Shown here: positions 1 through 11,917 of the stretch, in pieces | How positions within the stretch are numbered: the stretch's first letter is position 1 | Layout of the letters: each line of letters opens with the position of its first letter | Source: Burkholderiaceae bacterium | GTDB taxonomy: Bacteria > Pseudomonadota > Gammaproteobacteria > Burkholderiales > Burkholderiaceae_C | Direction of reading: 5' to 3' | Assembly (NCBI GenBank): GCA_031253955.1 | Contig: JAIRVJ010000128.1 | Coordinates: forward strand, 1 to 64,000 | Length of the DNA: 64,000 bases | Made by a program: the position numbers and the translations under genes | Notes under the pieces: generated by a model | What the model was told of the DNA's origin: nothing | The model's input: only the letters and a program-made list of their open reading frames with translations | The model's database searches: none

Positions 1-9
1 GGCGCTCAT
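1..9 (-). CDS. First three codons of a gene running off the left edge (possible HipA-type partner)
   Basis: An ATG on the minus strand at 9–7 overlaps the TGA stop of the upstream HTH gene as ATGA, a common sign of translational coupling. Only Met-Ser-Ala is visible. The upstream protein resembles HipB antitoxins, whose usual downstream partner is a HipA-type kinase toxin, so that identity is an inference from context. Nothing in these nine bases confirms it. Confidence 0.3.
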
Positions 10-335
10 GATGCAAGTTCTGCCGCGCCATCTTGCGGGCGCTTGCGCGCGCGCTGGCGTTGCACGGTTTGCGCCGCAGCCTCAGCCTGCGCAATGGTTT
101 GCTGCGGCAGCGCGAACAAAGGCTCTATGCCATCGGTGGCCTGTAATGCAACGGCGATGCGGGCCGCCAGATCGAGAGCGCCTTGCCCGCCGGATTCGAA
201 ACGCCGGATGGAAGACAGCGAAGCGCTCGCCATCCGCGCCAGTTCCTGTTGCGACAGATTGCGCGCCAGACGCAGCGCGCGGCTGCGCGCGCCGATCGTG
301 CGGCAGATGGATTTTGGTGATTCCAGGAACAACAT
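6..335 (-). CDS. XRE-family (HipB-like) helix-turn-helix regulator
   Basis: This 109-residue protein has a Cro/CI-type helix-turn-helix at about residues 15–68, with LSQQELARMA followed by SLSSIRRFE. An Ala/Gln-rich C-terminal tail follows. Short proteins of this type are often antitoxins that repress their own operon. The stop overlaps the start of a next gene as ATGA, so it is probably the first gene of a two-gene operon whose second member lies outside the window. The upstream region 336–411 is AT-rich. No strong ribosome-binding site precedes the ATG. HipB-like antitoxin is the best reading, a lone regulator the alternative. Confidence 0.75.
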   Translation of the reverse strand: MLFLESPKSICRTIGARSRALRLARNLSQQELARMASASLSSIRRFESGGQGALDLAARIAVALQATDGIEPLFALPQQTIAQAEAAAQTVQRQRARKRPQDGAAELAS

Positions 336-411
336 TATGTGTTCAAATAAGAGCTATTAAACCACAAAATCAGACTTTATCGCTCGCAAAAGAACCATTG
401 ACTAAAGCCAA

Positions 412-1944
<1,533 letters not shown>

Positions 1945-1960
1945 GGTGTTTTCCAAAAAT

Positions 1961-2983
1961 TCAGGAAGCCATTGTCTCTTGCAAAGAAGCCGCCGCAAGC
2001 AGGTTGCGCGCCGCCGCTGAAGCAGGCAAGCGCCCTGCCGCCACTTGCCGCGTGATCCCCGGCAGCAGCGCGCGCACCTGCGGGTGTTGGTGGAAGGACT
2101 GCCGCAGCCCCGCATCGACGCGCTCCCACATCCACGCCAGCGCCTGCTGCTCGCGCCGCCGGGCCAGCTTGCCGCTGGCGGTCTGCCAAGTCTTGAATTC
2201 TTGCACCGCCGCCCAGAAGGTGTCGATGCCTGTGTTGGCCAGCGCGCTCAGTTGCAGCACCTTGGGGCGCCATTGACGCTGCTCCGCACCGGAATGGCCG
2301 TGCTGACCAAATAACCGCAGCGCCGAAGCAATCTGCGCTTGCGCGCGCGTGGCGGCAGCGGCATCCAGATCGGCTTTGTTGATGACCACCAGGTCGGCCA
2401 GTTCCATCACGCCCTTTTTGATGGCCTGCAAATCGTCGCCCGCGTTGGGCAGTTGCAGCAGCACGAACATATCGGTCATGCCCGCGACGGCGGTTTCCGA
2501 CTGGCCCACGCCGACGGTTTCGACGATCACCACGTCATACCCTGCCGCCTCGCACACCAGCATCGCCTCGCGCGTTTTTTCGGCCACGCCGCCGAGCGTA
2601 CCGCCCGAAGGGCTGGGGCGGATGTAGGCGCGCTCGCTGGTTGAAAGCCGCTCCATGCGCGTTTTGTCGCCCAAAATCGAACCGCCCGAAACGCTGGACG
2701 AAGGATCGATCGCCAGCACCGCCACGCGCTGGCCCTGGGCGATCAAGTGCAGCCCCAGCGCCTCGATGAACGTGGATTTGCCCACCCCCGGCACGCCCGA
2801 AATGCCCAGGCGCAGCGAGCGGCCCGTGTGCGGCAGCAGCGCGGTCAGCAATTCATCGGCCTGCGCGCGATGATCGGGCCGCGTCGATTCAAGCAGCGTG
2901 ATGGCTTTGGCGAGCGCGCGGCGCTGGGCGCTTGCCGGCTCTGTCACAAGCACTTGCGCTGCCAAAGCATCAGGCGAGTTCAA
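1961..2983 (-). CDS. meaB: Methylmalonyl-CoA mutase-associated GTPase MeaB (ArgK family)
   Basis: This G3E-type P-loop GTPase loads and protects the cobalamin cofactor of methylmalonyl-CoA mutase. Walker [10 protein letters not shown] lies at about residues 63–71, the switch region ETVGVGQSE at 155–163 and the guanine-specificity NKAD at 202–205. I place the start at TTG 2983, which has an AGGAG five bases upstream and gives 340 residues. A longer frame from 3040 would overlap the preceding SnoaL-like gene. The gene lies 14 bases after that gene and 16 before pccB, in one minus-strand operon. The older name ArgK (arginine/ornithine transport kinase) is considered a misannotation. Confidence 0.94.
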   Translation of the reverse strand: MNSPDALAAQVLVTEPASAQRRALAKAITLLESTRPDHRAQADELLTALLPHTGRSLRLGISGVPGVGKSTFIEALGLHLIAQGQRVAVLAIDPSSSVSGGSILGDKTRMERLSTSERAYIRPSPSGGTLGGVAEKTREAMLVCEAAGYDVVIVETVGVGQSETAVAGMTDMFVLLQLPNAGDDLQAIKKGVMELADLVVINKADLDAAAATRAQAQIASALRLFGQHGHSGAEQRQWRPKVLQLSALANTGIDTFWAAVQEFKTWQTASGKLARRREQQALAWMWERVDAGLRQSFHQHPQVRALLPGITRQVAAGRLPASAAARNLLAAASLQETMAS

Positions 2984-2997
2984 CCCAACTCCTGCTG

Positions 2998-3396
2998 TCA
3001 GGCCGGGTGCCGTGAAAACTGATGGGCAACCACCTGCCACCGTTCGCCTCCCTTGACGAAAAAGAACATGTCTCTGCCGTCTGTGCGGGTGGCGCCGCCG
3101 CCCACGTCAAAGGACATGACGTAGGAGTACACGACCACCGCCGAGTTGCCGTGAACGCGGACGACGGGATCATGTTCCTCCCAGCCATGAATATGGGCCA
3201 TGTTGCAAAAGCCCTTCCATTGCGCGATGCACGCGGCCCGGCCATCCAGGCGGTGATGATCCGTGGGGGTGATGGTCACCATGTCCGGGTGAAAGAACTT
3301 GGCAAGATCGTCCGGGTTGCCCTTGGTCCAGGCATCGTTCATGGCGCGGACGGTGGCCCAGACTTCCTGTTGGATCGGGTCGGTGAAAGAAACCAT
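2998..3396 (-). CDS. SnoaL/NTF2-like protein, copy 1 of a tandem pair
   Basis: This is a 132-residue single-domain protein of the cone-shaped NTF2/ketosteroid-isomerase fold (DUF4440/SnoaL type). It has an N-terminal helix ([16 protein letters not shown]) and later strands ending in [18 protein letters not shown] chose ATG 3396 because AAGGAG lies nine bases upstream and it aligns with the start of the second copy. Its exact role is unknown; relatives are isomerases, cyclases or non-enzymatic binding proteins. It shares length and most residues with the copy at 3721–4119, including identical DNA over about 40 bases, so the duplication is fairly recent. Confidence 0.85.
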   Translation of the reverse strand: MVSFTDPIQQEVWATVRAMNDAWTKGNPDDLAKFFHPDMVTITPTDHHRLDGRAACIAQWKGFCNMAHIHGWEEHDPVVRVHGNSAVVVYSYVMSFDVGGGATRTDGRDMFFFVKGGERWQVVAHQFSRHPA

Positions 3397-3495
3397 TTTC
3401 AAAACTCCTTGACCAAGTTTCGGTTGGATGGGTTGACCCGGTAAAAGTTGCGCGTCATGGAGGCCAAAGGGTTGTTCATCCGCATCGCCGATCCC

Positions 3496-3702
3496 TCACA
3501 AAATCTCGAAACCGCGCCCGTCGGGCAGGCGGTAGCGGGAAAAATCGCGCGCGTCCTGGGTCATGATGGTCGTCACGCCGGTTTCTTCAGCCAGCCAGAC
3601 CAGCGAGGCATCGACCAGGTCCATCTCGGTGGGCGGGTGTTCGGTGTAGCGTTGCATCAGCGGCACGAAGTCGAACAAAGCCTGTTGGTCGAACGGAAAC
3701 AC
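3496..3702 (-). pseudogene. C-terminal remnant of a PIN-domain (VapC-like) ribonuclease
   Basis: The 68 residues read like the last third of a VapC-type PIN domain. They contain MDLVDASLVWLAEE, where D-A-S is the usual acidic-site context, then ILTxD-like TIMTQDARDFSRYR and the closing LPDGRGFEIL. The N-terminal half with the first catalytic Asp is missing. The fragment begins 18 bases after the stop of the second SnoaL copy, in the same frame, so the 5' part may have been lost when that copy arrived. A GTG at 3702 could start a short product, but it could not form a complete nuclease. Confidence 0.65.
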
Positions 3703-3720
3703 GGCAATTGTTGTGGTCCG

Positions 3721-4119
3721 TCAGGCCGGATAAGGCGAAAACTGATCGGCAACCGCCCACCACCTTTGGCCTTCCTTGACGAAGAAGAACATATCTCTGC
3801 CGCCCATGCTGACGGTGTTGCCGCCCATGTCAAAGGACATGTCGAAGTCATAGGCGACCACCGCCGAGTTGCCATAGACATAAATGACGGGATCTTTTTC
3901 TTCCCAGTAATGAATGCGCGCCGCATTGCAAAACCCCTTCCATGCGGCCACGCACGCGGCCCCGCCATTCAAGCGGTGACGGTCCGTGGGGGTGATGACT
4001 ACCATGTCCCGGTGAAAAAATTTGGCAAGATCGTCCGGGTTGCCCTTGGTCCAGGCATCGTTCATCGCGCGGACAGTCGTCCAGATTTCCTGTTTGGTCG
4101 GGTCGGTGAAGGAAGTCAT
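3721..4119 (-). CDS. SnoaL/NTF2-like protein, copy 2 of a tandem pair
   Basis: This 132-residue protein has the same length as copy 1 and most of the same residues; both keep [16 protein letters not shown] and RDMFFFVK. It differs mainly in the middle (YDFDMSFDMGG against [11 protein letters not shown]). The ATG at 4119 has AAGGTGG eight bases upstream, and the frame open to 4197 has no counterpart in copy 1. It lies between the SDR gene and the PIN remnant in the split methylmalonyl operon. Small NTF2-like proteins beside an SDR could act in a steroid- or polyketide-like pathway, but nothing here defines a substrate. Confidence 0.85.
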   Translation of the reverse strand: MTSFTDPTKQEIWTTVRAMNDAWTKGNPDDLAKFFHRDMVVITPTDRHRLNGGAACVAAWKGFCNAARIHYWEEKDPVIYVYGNSAVVAYDFDMSFDMGGNTVSMGGRDMFFFVKEGQRWWAVADQFSPYPA

Positions 4120-4247
4120 TTTCAAACCACCTTGGTTTGGTTCTGGCGAAAAAAGCATTTTGCCGAGCAACGACGAAGCCGTCCGCCTTGAATGCAAGGT
4201 CAGGAGTTGTCGATCTGTTCATTATGCACAGCGTTTCGCGGCCCCGT

Positions 4248-5183
4248 TCAATTGCCTTTCGCTCGCTCTGCATCACCCATCTCCAACGCATTCTTAAGGA
4301 AAATGCGATTGCGGAGTTTAGACGGCAAGATACTGAACAGAGCGGCCAGCATGGCATGGCGCCAGTGCCCATGCGACGTGACACAGCGGCCAAGGTGAGA
4401 TAAGGCCGCATGAGCCGCTGCCTGCGGTGTGATGGTGATGGCTGCGGGTTCTGTGCCAGTGGCCATCGCCGTGGCCATAACCGTGGGCTGGAACGACAAC
4501 ACGTCAAGTTGTGCGCGGTACTCAAACGCCAGAGGAACCGTCAAGTGGTCGATAAACGCCTTGCATGCGCCGTAGAGCTGCGTGCCTGGCCAATAAAAGC
4601 GGCCAACAATGGAACCGACATTGAGCAAGGCACCGCGCCGGCCAGTTGTCGCGGTGTGGCGGAGCAACAATGGGAGCGTAGTGTGCGTGACGATGGCGGT
4701 GGTGTTGACGTTAAGGGAGAGCAGATGGCGGACAGTGGAGGAGGGAATATCGGCGTAAAGCTGGTGAACAGTGACACCAACACAGTTGATGACGATGGAG
4801 AGATCAACATCCTGCGCGGCAGCGGTAATGAGCGAGTATGTGGGTTCAGACGAGTTCGACAAATCGGCACATACCGTTCGAGCGTGGATGCCGAAGGTCT
4901 CAAGCTCCGTCTGCAATCGATTCAGCTTTTCTTGCGTGCGTGAAACGAGGAGCAGATTGAATCCGTACCGCGCGAGTTTCTGCGCAAATGCCTTGCCCAG
5001 CCCGTCGCTAGCGCCAGTGATGAGCGCCCAGCTCCCAGGGCCGTAGCGTTCAGCCAAGCGGGAACCTTGTAGCTGGCGCGGCAGCCACGTGTACTGCCAC
5101 AGCCATCGGGCAACATTTACTGCTGCGATGACAAGGAGAATAGCTCCAAGAACTTGAAACAAGAAGAGAGCAGCGAGAATCAT
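4248..5183 (-). CDS. Membrane-anchored SDR, 17-beta-HSD3/12 (3-ketoacyl-CoA reductase)-like
   Basis: This 311-residue short-chain dehydrogenase has an N-terminal hydrophobic anchor at about residues 2–28. The NADP(H) motif TGASDGLG is at 56–63, NCVG at 133–136, the catalytic Ser near 191 and YGACK (Tyr204, Lys208) at the active site. The layout of membrane helix, linker, GSWALITGASDGLGKA and VSRTQEKL resembles eukaryotic HSD17B12/KCR and HSD17B3 reductases more than typical bacterial FabG proteins. The DNA is visibly less GC-rich than its neighbours (30 of 60 bases are G or C at 4741–4800). GGAGA seven bases upstream supports the ATG. It reduces a ketone or 3-ketoacyl substrate, identity unknown. 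Acquisition by transfer is likely. Confidence 0.82.
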   Translation of the reverse strand: MILAALFLFQVLGAILLVIAAVNVARWLWQYTWLPRQLQGSRLAERYGPGSWALITGASDGLGKAFAQKLARYGFNLLLVSRTQEKLNRLQTELETFGIHARTVCADLSNSSEPTYSLITAAAQDVDLSIVINCVGVTVHQLYADIPSSTVRHLLSLNVNTTAIVTHTTLPLLLRHTATTGRRGALLNVGSIVGRFYWPGTQLYGACKAFIDHLTVPLAFEYRAQLDVLSFQPTVMATAMATGTEPAAITITPQAAAHAALSHLGRCVTSHGHWRHAMLAALFSILPSKLRNRIFLKNALEMGDAERAKGN

Positions 5184-5221
5184 AGAAAGTCTCCATTGCG
5201 GAAATCAGCAATCCATAACAC

Positions 5222-7387
<2,166 letters not shown>

Positions 7388-7493
7388 GACGTGAAGCCCC
7401 TGCAAAGGGCTGAACCAAAGTCTGGAATGCGCAACGATACCCGAAGCTGTCGCCGGCGCTCGCAACGCGACTGACTTCGTCATTCCAGCGCGC

Positions 7494-7586
7494 ACAGGCG
7501 CTATATCCTGTCGCTTGGAAATAGTTCTTGCACTCCTGAGTCGAGACCGAACCAATAAGTTTGCCGATCTTTTTACATAGTGTGTT
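7494..7586 (-). pseudogene. Remnant of an IS630-type transposase C-terminus
   Basis: Thirty-one codons read [14 protein letters not shown] then [18 protein letters not shown]630-family transposases commonly close with this pattern, a helix with an acidic-C-x-N-Y-F stretch ending in GY. No upstream DDE domain is present. The strip sits in the gap between the scpA start and the first Bug receptor, next to a sequence resembling an end of repeat family E (about 7475–7505). It marks an old insertion scar. The call rests on a short motif and could be chance. Confidence 0.45.
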
Positions 7587-7749
7587 CAGCTTGGTCTTTT
7601 CCCAGCCCAAAGGCGAACGCTTGTGGAGATGATGATTTCTCGAAATATGGACACCTGCATTCCCATCGGCTGTCGCCTCTGGCCGCTGCGCTGACACACT
7701 CTCATAGTTTTTTCATAGTTTTCATCTCACCGCATCAAGGAGGTTGACC

Positions 7750-8730
7750 GTGACTTTCATCCAGATTTGGAAACGTTTCTGCCTGATCGCCGTGGCCGCG
7801 ATCGGCATCGCGGCAACGGTGACGGCCCAGGCTCAGAGCTTTCCCAGCAGGCCGATTCAAATCATCGGGCCTTATGCGGCGGGCGCCAGCACCGATCTTC
7901 TGGCGCGCACGCTGCTGCCTTCGCTGACCCGGCAGTTGGGCCAGACGGTGCTGGTCAATAACAGGCCCGGAGCTGGCGGCATCATTGCTGCGCAAGAAGC
8001 GCTGCGCGCTCCGGCCGACGGTCACACGATCCTGCTTGTGTCGGCGGCCATGCTCACGGTCAATCAGAGCATCTACGCCAAGCTGCCCTACGACCCCCTC
8101 AAAGATTTCGCGCCGGTCACGATCGGCGTGCGTATGCCGATAGCCCTTGTAGTGAACCCGTCGGAGCCGATCAAGAATGTGCAGGAGCTGATCGCCTACG
8201 GCAAGGCCAATCCCGGCAAGCTGACTTTCGGTTCGGCCGGCACGGGCACCACGCAGCATCTGGCGGGCGAGCTGTTCAAGTCCATGACCGGTCTCGAAAT
8301 TACACATGTGCCATATCGCGGCGGTGCGCCGGCGATGACCGATCTGCTCGGCGGGCGGCTCAGCATGATGTTCGTGCAGGCGCCTTCCGCGTTGCAGCAG
8401 GTCAAGTCCGGCAAGATCCGCGCGATCGCGATAGATGGAACCAAGCGCGACCCCGATCTGCCCGACGTGCCCACGGTCGATGAATCGGGTGTGAAAGGGT
8501 ACGACCTGAACTCCTGGTACGGTTTTGTCGTGCCCTCTGGCGTACCGGAGCCAGTCGTGCGCAAGCTGCACGACGTCTTCGTGCAGGCGCTCAAGGAAAA
8601 CGAGCAAAAACTAGCCGAGCAGGGCTACAGCGTCGACGGCGGATCGGCCAGGGAAATGGCCGACGCCATTGCCGCCGAGTCGAAGAAGTGGGCGGCCATC
8701 GTCAAGGCCGCCAACATCAAGGCAGACTGA
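7750..8730 (+). CDS. Periplasmic TctC/Bug-type solute receptor
   Basis: This 326-residue Bug-family protein has a Sec signal peptide (positively charged start, hydrophobic core, AQAQS cleavage region near residue 28). The mature protein begins with the family strand FPSRPIQIIGPYAAGAS and keeps VNNRPGAGG and APADGHTILL. Bug receptors bind small carboxylates. Most are orphans with no TctAB membrane partner, as here. I chose GTG 7750 because AAGGAGG lies six bases upstream; an in-frame TTG at 7744 overlaps that site. It probably forms an operon with the next two genes. Confidence 0.92.
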   Translation: MTFIQIWKRFCLIAVAAIGIAATVTAQAQSFPSRPIQIIGPYAAGASTDLLARTLLPSLTRQLGQTVLVNNRPGAGGIIAAQEALRAPADGHTILLVSAAMLTVNQSIYAKLPYDPLKDFAPVTIGVRMPIALVVNPSEPIKNVQELIAYGKANPGKLTFGSAGTGTTQHLAGELFKSMTGLEITHVPYRGGAPAMTDLLGGRLSMMFVQAPSALQQVKSGKIRAIAIDGTKRDPDLPDVPTVDESGVKGYDLNSWYGFVVPSGVPEPVVRKLHDVFVQALKENEQKLAEQGYSVDGGSAREMADAIAAESKKWAAIVKAANIKAD

Positions 8731-8749
8731 TTGGCCCTGGCTAGCAACC

Positions 8750-9973
8750 ATGCGCTACACGCATACGTTCCGGGCGGTCAGCCATCCGTTGCGCGTGGTC
8801 AGCGGCCAGGACGCGCTAGCCCAGTTGCCGGCGGAGCTTGCGCGTGCCGATGCTACGCGCGCCGTGGTGCTGTGCGGGCGCAGCGTGCACGATCGCAGCG
8901 ACCTGGTGAAGCACGTGCGCAAGCTTGCGGGCGGGCGCATCGCCGGGGTGTATGCGGATATTGGCGCCGGCGCGCCGCGCCACCAGGTCGAAGCGGCGGC
9001 CGGGTTCGCCGCCGGTCTGAACGGCGACGCGCTGGTCGCCATCGGCGCAGGCAGCGTCACAAAAGCGGCGCGCGTGGTGGCGGTGCGGCTGGCCGAATCA
9101 GGGCCGCTGGAGTCGCTGGCCACCCAATACGACACCCAAGGGCGCGGCAAAAGCACGCGCCTGTTCGCGCCCAAGCTGCCGATCTTTAATGTGCTGACGG
9201 CAGCCACCACGAGCCAGAACCGCGCTGGCGCGTCCCTGCGCGACGAGGCCGCCGGACACCAACTGGAGTTTTTCGACCCGAAGACGCGCCCGCGCGCCGT
9301 CTTCTGGGACGCCAAGGCGCTGCTGACCGCGCCACTGTCGCTGACGCGCGCGGCGGCGGGCATGGAGTACTGGTGGGCCATCGTCAACCTGGCCGGCGCG
9401 AGCGCAGAAAACCCGCTGGTGCGCGCCAGCCGCAATCAGTGCTGGGAAATCGCCCAGGCCGCCATGCCGCGCGTGGACGATCCAGGCGATTGGCGCGTGC
9501 GCGTGGAGCTTTGCGCGGCGTCGCTGCTGCGCACGCGCGATGAAGACGACGGCGGCGTGCCGCTGGGCGTGGCGCCGGGCACGCACGAGGTGCGCATGCA
9601 CCCCATCGCGCGCGCCACCTACATGCTGGCGCAGGGGCTGTTCAATACCTGCGCCGGCATGACCCAATCGCAAGCTACGCTGGCGCTGGCTGCTCCCGCA
9701 GTGCGCGCCTTCGGCGATCTGTGCCCGCAAGCGGTCGCCGAGATGGGCCGCATGTTGAACGCGCCAGACGCAACCGCGCCCGCCGTGGCCGACGCTTTTT
9801 CCGAAAAACTCCGCGGCTTCGGCTACGCCCAGGACTTGCGCGCGGCCAACGTGCCGCACGGCCACGCGCAGCGCGTGATCGACTACGCGCTGCGCACCTT
9901 CAACTGCAATGCGGACGGCTGGATGAACGACAAGAGCGAGCGCCTGCGCGCCATGCTCGACGCCGTCCTGTGA
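8750..9973 (+). CDS. Iron-containing alcohol dehydrogenase-fold protein with degenerate metal site
   Basis: The 407-residue protein has the Fe-ADH/maleylacetate-reductase architecture: an N-terminal dinucleotide domain with GAGSVTKAARVVA at about residue 100, a cluster rich in PIFNVLTAATTSQ, then a helical domain. Positions that normally carry the metal ligands appear changed: GMDxxxHAxE becomes GMEYWWAIVN, and the HGxxNA loop lacks its His. It lies 19 bases after one Bug gene and 25 before another, on the same strand, so it is likely co-expressed with uptake of a shared compound. The start ATG 8750 has no clear ribosome-binding site. It may be a reductase acting without iron or a non-catalytic homologue. 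Confidence 0.7.
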   Translation: MRYTHTFRAVSHPLRVVSGQDALAQLPAELARADATRAVVLCGRSVHDRSDLVKHVRKLAGGRIAGVYADIGAGAPRHQVEAAAGFAAGLNGDALVAIGAGSVTKAARVVAVRLAESGPLESLATQYDTQGRGKSTRLFAPKLPIFNVLTAATTSQNRAGASLRDEAAGHQLEFFDPKTRPRAVFWDAKALLTAPLSLTRAAAGMEYWWAIVNLAGASAENPLVRASRNQCWEIAQAAMPRVDDPGDWRVRVELCAASLLRTRDEDDGGVPLGVAPGTHEVRMHPIARATYMLAQGLFNTCAGMTQSQATLALAAPAVRAFGDLCPQAVAEMGRMLNAPDATAPAVADAFSEKLRGFGYAQDLRAANVPHGHAQRVIDYALRTFNCNADGWMNDKSERLRAMLDAVL

Positions 9974-9998
9974 ATCTCAACTCAAGCATGGAGGCATC

Positions 9999-10988
9999 AT
10001 GAACCGTCAACACTTTCTGCGCGCTCTCGTTCTGGGCGCAACTTTCGCGCTGGGCGCTGGCGTGGTCAGCACAGCTGGCGCGCAGGATTTTCCGAGCCGG
10101 GCGATTCGCATGATGGTGCCCTTCAATCCCGGCAATTCGACCGACACCATCGCCCGCCGCATGGCGCAGCTGATGTCCAAAAAGCTGAATCAGCCGGTGA
10201 TCGTGGAAAACAAACCCGGCGCGAATGCCGCCATCGCGGCGCAAGCGGTGGTGAGCGCGCCGGCGGACGGCTACACGATCTTCTTCGCCTCCGATTCCGC
10301 GCTGGTGCTCAACCCCCTGCTGTACAAAAAACTGGCTTACAACCCCGAGCGCGATTTCACGGCCATCGCCCTGGCCGCCAACGTGCCGCAGGTCATGCTG
10401 GTGAATGCGTCGGTGCCGGCGAAAAACGTGCAGGAATTCATCGCCTATGCCAGGCACAATCCCGGCAAACTCAACTTCAGTTCCACCGGCACGGGCGGCG
10501 CTTTCCATCTGGCCGGCGAAATGTTCGACCAGGCCACCGGCGTCGAGATGACCCACATCCCCTACACCGGCGGCGCCCCGGCGCTGCAAGCCCTGCTGGC
10601 CGACCAGGTGCAGGTGATGTTCGGAGTTGTAGGCTCGGCCCTGCCTTACTTGCATTCGGGCAAACTGCGCGCCCTGGCGCTGGTCACCGGGGAGCCGGTG
10701 GCCGCGCTGCCGGGCGTTCCCACGCTGCACGACAGCGGTTATCCCGACGTCGAAGCCACGATACGCTACGGCCTGGTCGCCCGCAAACAGACGCCGCCCG
10801 AAGTTCTGGCCACTCTCAACGATGCCGCCAGCTACGCCTTGGCCGACCCGGACTACCGCAAAACCATGACCGACGAAGGCTACCTGGTACCCGAACCGCA
10901 CAAGCCGACGCAATACGACCAATGGCTGGCCGCCGACCGCGTGCGCTGGGCGGCGGTCATCAAGGCGCGCCATATAAGCTTGGACTAA
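9999..10988 (+). CDS. Periplasmic TctC/Bug-type solute receptor
   Basis: This 329-residue protein has a clear signal peptide (MNRQHFLRALVLGATFALG, cleavage after STAGA). The mature Bug fold shows DFPSRAIRMMVPFNPG, VENKPGANA and APADGYTIFF. GGAGG six bases before the ATG supports the start. It is the third gene of a probable three-gene operon with another Bug receptor and the Fe-ADH-like protein. Its stop overlaps the stop of the convergent IclR gene by three bases, leaving no room for a separate terminator. The ligand is unknown and no TctA/TctB transporter is nearby. Confidence 0.93.
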   Translation: MNRQHFLRALVLGATFALGAGVVSTAGAQDFPSRAIRMMVPFNPGNSTDTIARRMAQLMSKKLNQPVIVENKPGANAAIAAQAVVSAPADGYTIFFASDSALVLNPLLYKKLAYNPERDFTAIALAANVPQVMLVNASVPAKNVQEFIAYARHNPGKLNFSSTGTGGAFHLAGEMFDQATGVEMTHIPYTGGAPALQALLADQVQVMFGVVGSALPYLHSGKLRALALVTGEPVAALPGVPTLHDSGYPDVEATIRYGLVARKQTPPEVLATLNDAASYALADPDYRKTMTDEGYLVPEPHKPTQYDQWLAADRVRWAAVIKARHISLD

Positions 10989-11842
10989 AAACCCGCATTT
11001 TTCGGCGGACGCTCTCCGCCGACAGCAGACTGAGGCAGCGCCACGGGGCCGCGTTCGGCCAACTCCGCTTCGATTTCGTCCACCGCCTGGCGCAAGATGC
11101 CGGCCACCGCTTGCGTGCGCTTGTCGGTCATGCGCGTCATGACGGTGGAGACGCTGATGGCCGCCACGCACGCCCCGCCAAGCCCGCGAATGGGCACGGC
11201 CACGGTGCGCACCTCCGGCAATTCCAGCACCTTGCTACATACATAGCCGCACGCACGCGCACGGGCAATGTCGCGGCGCAGCACGGCTTCGGAGTAGCGC
11301 GGGTAACGCTTGAGCGAGCGGTCGAGATTGGCGCGGCAGATGCGATCAAGCTCGACATCTTCCATGGCGCTCAGAATGGCGATGGCGCCGCCGCCCACGT
11401 TCAGCGGGCGATGCTTGCCCACTTCCAGCACGTAGGCCTTGATCGGCGCGTTGCCTTCGGCGCGGTCGGTGCAGACCGCGTCCAGCCCCGCGCGTTCGGT
11501 GAGGAACACGGTGTCCCCGGTCAACTGCGCGATGCGCTGCAAGTGCGGGTGGCAAATGTCGCGCAGCGCGACTTGCGGCGAAGCGGCCAGGCCCATCTCG
11601 TAGATCGCCTGCCCAAGAAAATACCGGCGGTTTTCCTTGTCCTGGCGCAGCAGCCGTTCGGTCACAAGCGCCTGCAACAGCCGGTGCGCGGTGGGGCGCT
11701 CCAATTGCGCGGCCCGATACAGGTCCGTCAGGCGCAGCCCGGTGCGTTGCGCGGCGGCCACCAGCCGCATCAGCAGCGCCGCGCGCTGCACCACCTGGCT
11801 GCCGGCGATGCGGCTGGCGGGAGAGCCTTCCTCTTGTTTCAT
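10985..11842 (-). CDS. IclR-family transcriptional regulator
   Basis: The protein (285 residues from ATG 11842) has an N-terminal winged helix-turn-helix (VVQRAALLMRLVA, LTDLYRAAQLERPTAHRLL) and a C-terminal IclR effector domain (residues about 90–260, with GLGGACVAAISVS). IclR proteins commonly regulate aromatic or organic-acid catabolic genes next door. It is convergent with the Bug operon and divergent from the acyl-CoA dehydrogenase at 11965, so it likely controls that gene; a perfect palindrome lies between them at 11918–11931. A GTG at 11866 is an alternative start giving 293 residues. Neither start has an obvious ribosome-binding site. Confidence 0.9.
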   Translation of the reverse strand: MKQEEGSPASRIAGSQVVQRAALLMRLVAAAQRTGLRLTDLYRAAQLERPTAHRLLQALVTERLLRQDKENRRYFLGQAIYEMGLAASPQVALRDICHPHLQRIAQLTGDTVFLTERAGLDAVCTDRAEGNAPIKAYVLEVGKHRPLNVGGGAIAILSAMEDVELDRICRANLDRSLKRYPRYSEAVLRRDIARARACGYVCSKVLELPEVRTVAVPIRGLGGACVAAISVSTVMTRMTDKRTQAVAGILRQAVDEIEAELAERGPVALPQSAVGGERPPKNAGF

Positions 11843-11917
11843 TATGCGGACTTGTTTGGTAGTCACATGACAACCGGTTTAGAGCACCGGTTTCTATGAT
11901 TGCCTGATCGCCGGCGC

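Noticed and set aside
7388-7749. Cobalamin riboswitch before scpA
   Set aside because: No B12-box-like sequence is seen. The gap instead holds an IS remnant.
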